The notes under the pieces are model-generated. The model made no database searches. It saw only the letters and a list, made by a program, of their open reading frames with translations, and had not been told where the DNA came from. From Cladopsammia gracilis (taxonomy: Eukaryota; Cnidaria; Anthozoa; Scleractinia; Dendrophylliidae): DNA of 64,000 bases. Below, piece by piece: positions 48,901 to 57,075 of this stretch (position 1 is the first letter of the stretch; the number at the start of each line of letters is the position of its first letter). The position numbers and the translations under genes were made by a program. The stretch covers positions 619,501 to 683,500 of the forward strand of contig JAJGOT010000057.1 in the NCBI GenBank assembly GCA_022457155.1, written 5' to 3'.

Positions 48901-51900
48901 AACCGCGAAGCAGCCCCGAAATACCCCGTCCAGGGACAGAGCAATTAAGGGTATAAGAAGACCCCATCGAAGGCATACCAGCGGTTAGCTTAAGGCAAGC
49001 GAAACAAACACAAAATAATTGACGAAGCAAACTTAAATGAGCCGTAGACTTCATACAGAAGAACACTGAAATAATTAACAAGGCAAACGATCAAAGGCAC
49101 TGAAACTCCAATATATGACAAAGAAACGTAACTTTTAAACAGCCTTGGAGACTAATGGGCAATCCCTAGCAAAATGACCAACTCTTCTACAATTAAAACA
49201 GCGTCGGGGAAAGGTTCCCGGCCGGTAGTGCTGTGGCCTGAAACGTCCATCGCGACCAAATGAACCTCCAGGATAGGGGCCTGGACGCGGGACGACGGAA
49301 TTGCCTCCCCCGTAAAAACTAACGGGGAGACCCAAAAACCGTCACACAAACAGGAACGGGAAGACTAAAACACAGACGCGATAACTAAAACTTGTAACAC
49401 TGACGGGAAAACTAAATTTGTAACGCAGACGGGAAAACTAAACCTGTCACACAGACTTGTCACACGAACGGGGAACCAAAGTTGACACGCAGACGCGGGA
49501 ACTAAATTTGTCACACAGACGCAAAAACTAAACTTGTCACACAGATGGAAAACTAAAGTTGTCACACAGACGCGAAAACTAAAGCTGTCATACAGACGGG
49601 AAACCCAAACTTGTAACACAGACGGAAAGCTAAATCTGTCACACAGACGCGAAAACTAAATTTGTCACACAGACGCGAAAGTTAAATTTGTCACACAGAC
49701 GCGAAAACTAAATTGGTCACACAGACGAAGAACTAAATTTGTCACACAGACGCGAAAATAAAATATGTCACACAGACTTGTCACACAGACGGAGAACTTA
49801 AGTTGACACACAGACGCGAAAACTAAATTTATCACACAGACGCGAAACCCAAACTTGTCACACAGACGGAAAACTAAATTTGTCACACAGACGCGAAACC
49901 CAAACTTGTCACACAGACGGAAAGCTAAATCTGTCACACAGACGCGAAAACTTAATTTGTCACACAGACGGAAAACTAAAGTTGTCACACAGACGCGAAA
50001 GTTAAATTTGTCACACAGACGCGAAAACTAAATTGGTCACACAGACGAAGAACTAAATTTGTCACACAGACGCGAAAATAAAATTTGTCACACAGACGGA
50101 AAACTAAAGTTGTCACACAGACGCGAAGGCTAAATTTGTCACAAAGACGCGAAAACTAAATTGGTCACACAGACTTGTCACACAGACGTAGAACTAAATT
50201 TGTCACACAGACGCGAAAATAAAATATGTCACACAGACTTGTCACACAGACGGAAAACTTAAGTTGATACACAGACGCGAAAACTAAATTTGTCACACAG
50301 ACGCGAAACCCAAACTTGTCACACAGACGGAAAACTAAATTTGTCACACAGACGCGAAAACTAAGTTTGCCACACAGACTTGTAACACAGACGGAAAACT
50401 AAAAATAGTCACACAGACTGAAAATTGAAAGTTTGTAGTCACACAGAGTGAATTATTGTACACAGACTGAAAAACAATCACACAGACTGAAAATTGAAGG
50501 TTTTGTGGTCACACAGATCGAAAAATCGCCACACAGACCGATGACAAAAAGTTTTGTAATCAGACGGACGGAAAAATGATACGCCGAATGAGAAAGCCAA
50601 AACCAACTAACATAGACGCGGAGCGGAAAACATACCGCGCACGTGGCGACTAAGAGAACCATGAATTGTAAAATAAACTAACAAATTTAAACCCCGCACC
50701 AAAGGACACAAAAGCGGGAAGGGGAAACCGAACCACACCGGGGAAATACAAACAACTAGAGAAAAAACCAACCTCTGGAGCCACAACTGGTATAGCGTCG
50801 GTGGGAGCAGCGTCCGGAGCAACATTACGAGCATTAGGAGCAGGAAGAGCCGGGAACCGGTAGTGCTGGTTGTTCGGCCGCTGAAGCCGCCTGTAAAGGA
50901 TTAACTTGAACTGCAGAGGCTGCAGCAACAGCGCCCGCAACAGGATTCTGAGTAACTTGCTCCGGCATAGAGACTAGAATTACGAAGGCGCAGCGATGAC
51001 TAGAAAAAGAAATAACGCCAAGCGGACGTCTGGCGGCCGTTAAAACGAAGAGAGGAATAAACCGGATAACGACGGCCTATTTATGCAAAACCACCTAATA
51101 TATGCATAACACCACCCCCTACTGGCTCACGGATGCACGGGTGTAGAAACAATAGAATTCTAGCGGATTTGGGAGTGTTTGTGCGTGATGGCACCAGTGA
51201 GAATAGTATTGTTATTATTATTATTATTATTTATTTTTTTTTTTTTTTGGGGGGGGGGGGGGGGCGGGAGGGGCGCTTACTTAAAACTCTCCAGAAAATA
51301 GAGTGTAAAATGGGGGTTTATGAAACTGTCATACGAAATTGGAAGTTGGAAATGTTGAGATCAAGAATATAATGCGATTCTAACCCAACCTAAGTGGCTG
51401 TATCTTCGGTGGTTTTGTGGGGGCTAGGGAAGGTGGTGGGGGGCTTAATAGAAGGGGGGGGGGGGGGGGGAGGCTTCTTAAAAACTTAAAACTCAATAGG
51501 GGGCTATTATAGAGGGAGCTTTATAATCAAGCATTTTAATTTGTACTGTTACTTGCCTTGTCACAACCTAACAGAAGAAGTGATTTACATATGAGCAAGC
51601 GGAATTGTTCCTCTGCAATCTGCACTTGTTTTCTTTCTTGTTTTTTTTAGCCATTTCTAAGGTAAACAAATAAGAGAGCTGTAAACTTACCTTCCTTGTA
51701 TGGGGATTTTTGTTCCAGCCATGTAGTACTGCTTGTCAATCCTGTGGTGAAGAATCTGCAAACAATAAACAAAATTTATAAGCTTAAAGCAGTAATCAGT
51801 TGAGATTCAAAAGAGATTTGCTTGATTTTACACTGCTTAAGACTTTGTGATTAGCGAAAAATCACTTTGCACCACTTTCTGAACCAATGAGAAGTAAAAC

Positions 51901-54900
51901 CAAGCCAATCATGACTTGCTCGCATGCATGCATTTCTCATGCTTGGTGCACAGCAGGTACACACATTAAAATGCTTTGAGTGTATTAAAGATTCATTGAT
52001 ATGCCAGAGTGATGACTAATTGGCTTTGGTTTTATGATGATACTCAATTCAAAACTCCTAATATATTTCACAAGCAGTTGTTATCATATATTATAAAATG
52101 CTCAAGGAAATGCGTGCGCTGTGATTGGTTAAACCAAGTTCATTATAACTCGATAAAGCATGTGCGTGACGTAAGGTTCATTTTAACCATTTTTATTTTA
52201 TAAAAGAAAAAAAAACTTGTTCCTCGTGCATTGTTGAATTATATAAGCACTTGGGAATTTTTAAGAACACTCGAGAAGTGCGAGAAGCACTTACCTTTGG
52301 CTCGTGCTTCTCTGCACTTCTCTTGTGTTCTTAAAAATACCTGCGTGCTTATATAACTCAATAATGCACTCGGCACGTTTTTTATTTCTTTAATTTAACT
52401 GATTTGTGCAAGATGAGAGATAGTTTGAACCCTGTTTATAAAACCACAATTTTATGGCTGTAGGAAAGTGATTATACAAATTGACTGTTACCGTCCTATA
52501 AATTATAGTGGGTACTATAAATTTAGTTTTATTGGTTTTCTCACAAGAAAATGAGTTTCTGAGATTTTGTTTATAAGGCAAAAAACATTGGCTGTAATGT
52601 TATACTTTTGTTATGACAGAGGTGATCCTATTAACAGAGAGGTCAAAAGAAGGTGTTCTACTGCATCAGAAGATTAACCAACCTCAGATGTCCTTTTCAT
52701 TCTCCTACAATTTTCCTTTGCTTGTTCTTCAGTCTTCAGCCTGTCTCTTTGTTTACTGTACAATATTCTAGGACTGGTAATTTAATGAAACACATATTAG
52801 ATGTTAATGTCAATGATATACACACAAAAAAAACTGATCATTAAGTTTTAGTGAAAGCATTATTGTTACTGCAGTTTACCGAACGTCAACAAACAAAAGT
52901 GTATACACACAAAAATCAACAAACGATAGAAATTTAACAAACTTTTCATTTGTCCAATATCTTGATGGTACCCCCTGAAGATAACAAATGCAAAGAAGAA
53001 GCAAAATCAATAAAAGACCACTGATGATTAGTTTGGCAATAAAATTAATTATAAAACGGTATTTTATCAGTCGAGAGTGCTCCCTTATTTTACTCTTACT
53101 TAAGTCACCTGAAGAAATAATGCCAGATGCTTTCTTTCACTGAAGCCAGTCTTTCAACACCAGCCGGAGTAAGAGCATGGTTTAACAAACAAAATGAAAA
53201 TAACGCCTGATTGCAGGTTTATTTTATTAATTGCTAAGTTACTTTAGTGTTAATATGTAGGCTGGTAGCAGTTATCGCCAAGGACAGATCAACTGTATAT
53301 TCAATAGTGACTACTATCTGAATCTGCATCTGTAGGGGAAAATTTTAATTCTCAATACTATTAAAATAGTATTGAGAATCAAGCAAGCTTTCAGAAATAT
53401 TACCATGTGGTGGCTGTAGGAGATCGGAACTGATCTTGTTGTTCCAGTGGGGGATGGTGAGTATTTTCTGCTCAGTGGCATGGCAGGAAGAGAAGTTGTC
53501 TTGAACTTTACAGTGGGTCTGTAAGTACCATATGAATCTATTAGACAGTTTAAGTGCAACGTTTTTCAAACTTAAGGAAACAATAATGATTAAATGCCTC
53601 CCATTGTAAGTTGTGTTTAGAAGAGACTTAATAAATCGATCTATTTTTAATTACTTATTTACAACCCAAATGATAGATATTGTCGTGACAGCTACACAGG
53701 GTTCTCCCTAAATTTTAGCTCAGCAGGTAAGGGATTTTTGCTAAGCGGTAAAGGGAAACTGCGTGTCTTAAAAATTTTCCGGGGGCAAGCGGTTACAGGC
53801 GGTAATAAGTGCTGCTTCAAGCGGTAAATTTTACTGGTTACCGCCTGATAAGGAGAACCCTGGCTACATGCACACCAGCTTGTGTAAAGAACTTATTAAT
53901 AAGTTAAGACCAAAACAAAGATTTTTCAGCCTTTAGAAATGAGTACCCAGCCATTGCTAGACGTCCTGCTAACATGTATCCCTAGGGGAGAAATCTGTGT
54001 TACAATCACTCCTGCCCCAGCAGAGCTTGCTTGAAAGCTTATTGGAGCAATATTTCCATCTAAGGGGACAACAGCTGCCTTGATTAGCTCTCTCAGATGG
54101 ACAGTTGTCTGGTCCTAAAGATGACTACAACTGACACTATGTTAGAAGAAGCTATATAAAGCTGGCAACTGAATTGACTTACTGAAAATTGTATCCTGCA
54201 TATTCACTCCTTGTTGTAGATTTCTCAAGGACACCTGACATGTTTTCATTTACATGAGGCTGGAAAAGAAATCCATTTAATTGTTGGAGTGACTAAAATG
54301 GGGTCTATAATTGGCCACAGAATGGACTATAATGGGTTGGGGCTCTGAGAGGCCAGCGGCACATACCCAGTAAAAGTTGATCCAAGTACCCCGCCCCTCC
54401 CCCCGGTAGTTTGGCCTTAAAGATTTGAACACAGGACTGCAGAAATTTACCGTATCTACTGGTCAGAGAGGAGGAATTATACACTAACTTCAATCTGTAT
54501 TTATTTACAACTCTTATGCACTAACCACATTTATCTAATGACTTATGCTAACAGCTCCTTTAATTACACATACAATCTATCATAATGACCAATCAGATTT
54601 TCCAAAACATATGTTGAGAAGCAGTTACTGCAGTACCGGGCCTCTAATTAATACATCTCCATCTGATTGAGAAAGAGGAAAAGTTGAAGTACATGTAGAC
54701 ATTGAGCAGGGGAAAAAAATTCAGATGTTGGTCATCAGAATGTGACATTTGGGAAAACTGTGCCACAAGCCGATTTGGGTTGAGAATGACATATCAGGGG
54801 ATTTCTTTTTTTAACCCTGAGGTAAGGAATAAAATAATGTACATGTAGACAAATGGTTTATGAGTTGAGTTCTTGCATGACCTGAAGGAATTAGTTGCTT

Positions 54901-56701
54901 TAAACCTGGACTCTAGCTTCCCCCATCAGCTAAAGTTTTATGTTTGAGAAAATCTTAGCAAGAACACAAAGCTGGTGGGTGAGTACAGGAGGGGGGGGGG
55001 GGGGGGGGGGCATCCTATCCAAGAAACAGGAAATGATTTTACATGATGCTGGTATATTTAACCAAAACTGTTTTTTCATATAAATTATATTAATATCAAA
55101 TTAAACCAAACAGATGAAATGGCAGCCATGACTGTGTATAAATGTTGTTACGTTAAAATTATTTTAAACTAGGTTAATTTTTATTTTCCTTTGTCTGAGA
55201 TTATGTTAATGAATCTGGGACAAAGGAAAATGAAATTAACCTAGTTTCAAATAATTTTAACCTAAAATAATTTTAACCTACAACATGTACCTGAAATGAC
55301 ATATCATTAGTTTCCAAGTGTCCAGGAGCAGACGCGACACTGTGTGTTGGACTCGCCATCTTGAGCCTGCTGACTGGTGATTGGCTCTTGAAGTATCTGT
55401 GCCGAACATGTGTCTGCCTTTGCCATTCTTCACTTTTTACTGATGGTGAGATTATTCTTTTGTAAAGTTGAGCTATGCTGTAATCATCTGCACACCAAAA
55501 AGAGGAAAGAAAGAAATAATGTGAGAACTTTCATCACATATAATAATAATATTATTATTAGGACATTAATTTTGGGAGTACCAGTGTGTCTCGGGCACAG
55601 AGATGCCAGTTGGTTCACATAACTTAGGGCCTGTTTATATGGTCTCGGGTAGCCGAGACAACCCTCCCCCCGAGACAACTTTGCCGAGTGTTTAATATAT
55701 GAGAAATGTTGTCCCTATTGACCGAGTCAAGGTTGACCCTACTTAAATATTCACCACGCTGCGTAAATATTAAAAAATACAGCTATCGTATACCTGTTCT
55801 TTTGACTTTGTTTCATTTATTCGATCACTGTGGGCTTTGCTGATTTACATTTTATTTCTTTAATGCGAATTTGTGTTCTTAAACCTAAAAACTTGGCTTT
55901 CCGTGACACGCAGAATGCCAGGTAGGCGAGCCAAAGTGTTTATATGAGAAAAAGTTGTCCTGCCTGCCAGGGTTACCCTGCCTGCCGAGGCGAGACAACT
56001 CGCCCAACCGAGTTGTCTCCCCCCGCCCCCCTAAATGGTTAGTTGAATTTTTCAAAGAAATATTCATAAGTGAAAAGTTAGCTTGGCCAGGGTATCGGGG
56101 GGAGGGTTGTCTCGGGTACCCAAGACCATATAAACAGGCCCTTAAGCACTCATACCAAAACCAACAGAGACCAACTATAGGTGCTCGTCTTAAAGAGTGA
56201 TCTCCCTCTCATAGAAGTATAATTAACAGTAAAATGAGTGAATGTAATCGAATATTCCTGTTATGTGGTAAGAGACCAAGTATTACGGTATATCCGTGTA
56301 CAGTGAGTTGAGTCCGTAGTTATTTTAAAGAAATGATTGACTATAAAGTAACTTATTATTAAAGCGTGTTCAATAAACTGTAAAAGTCTGCTTAATTGCA
56401 GCATCACCGTGATCATAAAATTTGTGACTTTCAATATATATGCGCTAAGACAACGTATGGAACTGTAAGGCTACAAAGGAATTTCAGAAGCGAAGCAATA
56501 ATTTTATCATTACCCGTAATGTGAAAACAACAAGCTTTAATTTGCTAACTTTATTTATATATAAACTCATGATAACAATTAACAAAATATTCGAGCTCAA
56601 GCTGATCAAAAGAAAGATCTGAATTCCGGCCTGATTCCTGAAAAGAAAAATATTAAAATCAAAACAAGATGAATTAAGCTTACTTACCCATTGTTTATCA
56701 A
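36963..56701 (-). CDS. EF-hand protein with long disordered middle (17 exons), unnamed
   Basis: The CDS joins 56701-56698, 55487-55291, 54259-54183, 53518-53404, 53206-53109, 52755-52683, 51755-51691, 46993-46904, 46406-46319, 45399-44882, 42437-42381, 41909-41849, 40682-40524, 39104-39019, 38920-38851, 37657-37510 and 37150-36963, giving 697 residues with every phase agreeing. It starts MDDYSIAQLYKRI, and the first coding exon contributes only ATGG. Residues 160-240 are helical (KQRDRLKTEEQAKENC). Residues 270-441 are Lys/Glu/Ser-rich and disordered. Three EF-hand loops follow: DKDKNGSVTLQE (504-515, canonical), DLNKDQTIDKRE (537-548, lacks the central Gly) and DEDDDNRLDAGE (593-604). It ends KKKAKEPKSWEVF. 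There is no signal peptide or membrane span, so it is a cytosolic calcium-binding candidate. I do not recognise the family; its shape recalls ciliary/testis EF-hand proteins, which is only a guess. Confidence 0.8.
37931..38334. mobile_element. second PIF/Harbinger-type MITE (GGCCCCGTCCACAC family)
   Basis: Inverted ends GGCCCCGTCCACACGTATAC / GTATACGTGTGGACGGGGCC are flanked by TTTA on both sides. The interior is built from GTAAACG/CGTTTAC repeats. It shares its outer 14 bp with the element at 2730-3431 but has a different interior. It lies in an EF-hand gene intron. Confidence 0.75.
39240..39326 (-). mobile_element. tRNA-derived SINE (tRNA-like head)
   Basis: On the minus strand it reads GTGGCTCGATAGCTCAGTGG and ATAGAGCATTGCACC, then GGATTCGAATCCCGTTCAAG. 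These are good Pol III A and B boxes. The acceptor stem pairs only partly and the tail CCTGAATTTTTTTCAGG follows, so I call a SINE and not a tRNA gene. Confidence 0.7.
39515..40425. repeat. 106-bp satellite, array 2 (about 8 copies)
   Basis: Same monomer family as 35885-36862 with more divergence (the GTTTTACTGCTTATAATGCT variant is confined to this array). It lies in the EF-hand gene intron between the exons at 39019-39104 and 40524-40682. Confidence 0.95.
41010..41840. mobile_element. decayed inverted-repeat element
   Basis: Left motifs TTCTCGATTAAAAGCCGGGC and GAGTTTTAAATAAAAGCGC are answered on the opposite strand at 41740-41830 by TTGATTAAACGCC and GGCATTTATTTAAAACTC. A partial copy of the element at 45448-45872 (GGTACCTTTTCTGTCAAAAA, GGAGCATCCCCGGAC) sits inside at 41195-41330. 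The right end is about 10 bp from an exon. Confidence 0.5.
42819..44872. repeat. 26-bp tandem array (about 80 copies)
   Basis: The unit is CACTCGTAGAACACCCGGCCCCCTAT with 25-bp variants (one C fewer) and occasional TGG/TAC variants of the TAG triplet, more frequent near the left end. It fills an EF-hand gene intron and stops about 10 bp from the 5' splice site of the exon at 44882-45399. Short frames inside it are period artefacts. Confidence 0.97.
45448..45872. mobile_element. MITE with GC-rich ends and 6-bp duplication
   Basis: The ends CCCCGGGGGGGTACTC and GAGTACCCCCCCGGGG are extended inward by CGTACGGGGATGCTCCGCC / GGCGGAGCATCCCCGTA. Flanking direct repeats TTAAGA occur at 45442-45447 and 45873-45878. 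The interior repeats GGTACCCCTTTCATATACC. It lies 49 bp upstream of an EF-hand gene exon. Confidence 0.75.
47640..47960 (-). repeat. duplicated module inside the retroelement, copy 1
   Basis: Homologous to 48700-48990. Both contain ACCGCGAAGCAGCCCCGAAA and GTCCAGGGACAGAGCAATTA (nearly identical) beside a diverged coding stretch. Copy 1 reads CDFNPGAVFMHTIRWCNLKG and copy 2 YDFRPDEVSSNFVQWYNWKG. It looks like a tandem exon-plus-intron duplication. Confidence 0.7.
48000..50560. repeat. TCACACAGACGCGAAAACTAAA minisatellite within the retroelement
   Basis: Units of about 25 bp (TTGTCACACAGACGCGAAAA plus CTAAA) are most regular at 49440-50400 and looser at 48000-48370 and 50400-50560. In the minus sense the unit can be read as repeated FRVCVTNLVFRLCDKF. 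The retroelement's likely introns expanded this way, with the CCHC exon sitting between blocks. Confidence 0.85.
52215..52380. repeat. foldback palindrome
   Basis: CGTGCATTGTTGAATTATATAAGCAC and TTTTTAAGAACAC are mirrored by GTGTTCTTAAAAA and GTGCTTATATAACTCAATAATGCAC. The centre is AGAAGTGCGAGAAGCAC..GTGCTTCTCTGCACTTCT. It lies in an EF-hand gene intron. Confidence 0.75.
53697..53863. mobile_element. hAT-like MITE
   Basis: The inverted ends CAGGGTTCTCC / GGAGAACCCTG are flanked by GCTACA on both sides. The interior repeats AAGCGGTAA/TTACCGC motifs. The CAGGG start fits hAT, but the visible duplication is 6 bp and not 8. Confidence 0.65.
55147..55262. repeat. hairpin repeat
   Basis: GTTAAAATTATTTTAAACTAGGTTAA and TTTTCCTTTGTC are mirrored by GACAAAGGAAAA and TTAACCTAGTTTCAAATAATTTTAAC. 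It lies about 30 bp downstream of the exon at 55291-55487 in the gene's sense. Confidence 0.75.
55627..56141. mobile_element. PIF/Harbinger-type MITE (GGGCCTG family)
   Basis: The ends GGGCCTGTTTATATGGTCTC and, reversed, GGGCCTGTTTATATGGTCTT extend about 45 bp through GAGACAACCCTCCCCC. Flanking TTA occurs on both sides (55624-55626, 56142-56144). It lies in the first intron of the EF-hand gene. Confidence 0.8.
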
Positions 56702-57075
56702 GCCTCGTTCCATTACCACAGTGACAGATTCAAGTTAATTTCTCCTAAATTCCTTAGCAAATTGCGAAACTTTCCGGCGAACCGCAAACTTTATCGCAGA
56801 TAACATCAGATAACATTCTAAACGTTCAAATCGAAGGCCACACAAAGACGCCGCGGGGGAGGATATAAAACTAAAAGGCAACTTTGATTTTATAAACCTA
56901 AAGATCAGGAGATCAAGTCCTTTGATTCGATATTAATAAATTATGTTCAACACAACTAATGAGCGTGTTGTTGATAATAATTTGAGAGTTTTTGAATAAC
57001 ATTTGCATTATTTTCCGCGTCCAAGCAACGAGACTCGCGCTCAAATTAGCGCGGTCACTAAGCCCGAAAACCAAG
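56702..57075. promoter_or_regulatory. divergent promoter between EF-hand gene and PFDN4
   Basis: 374 bp separate the two start codons on opposite strands, so the core promoters of both genes must lie here or overlap. The right part contains GC-rich pieces (AAGACGCCGCGGGGGAGG, CGCGCTCAAATTAGCGCGG); I see no TATA box positioned for either gene. Inferred from gene positions only. Confidence 0.5.

Larger units (their letters stand above)
47066..51208 (-). mobile_element. non-autonomous tyrosine-recombinase-type retroelement with split direct repeats
   Basis: A 193-bp repeat (A) occurs at 51016-51208 and 47211-47403, identical by eye. A 73-bp repeat (B) occurs at 47401-47473 and 47066-47138 with one mismatch. 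In the minus sense the order is A, body, B, A, B, the split-direct-repeat layout of Ngaro/PAT retrotransposons. After the first A a frame starts MPEQVTQNPVAGAVAAASAV (ATG at 50968), gag-like, with a frameshift near 50850. At 49318-49135 a CCHC zinc knuckle, CFNCRRVGHFARDC, is visible. At 48870-48540 a frame with FVQWYNWKGGEPRV and GKLSRHQSYWKFIL recalls the region upstream of reverse transcriptase. I see no reverse transcriptase, RNase H or recombinase core, so it would need help to move. It lies in an EF-hand gene intron, same strand. Confidence 0.6.

Noticed and set aside
49380..50400. Open frames of repeated FRVCVTNLVFRLCDKF
   Set aside because: They are translations of the TCACACAGACG minisatellite; no start, domain or stable unit length supports a protein.
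53947..54114. Candidate exon of the EF-hand gene (DQTTVHLRELIKAAVVPLDG) with good acceptor and donor
   Set aside because: It is in phase 0 at both ends, but the preceding exon ends in phase 2. Including it creates an immediate stop, while skipping it joins neighbouring exons perfectly. It could be a rare poison or alternative exon.
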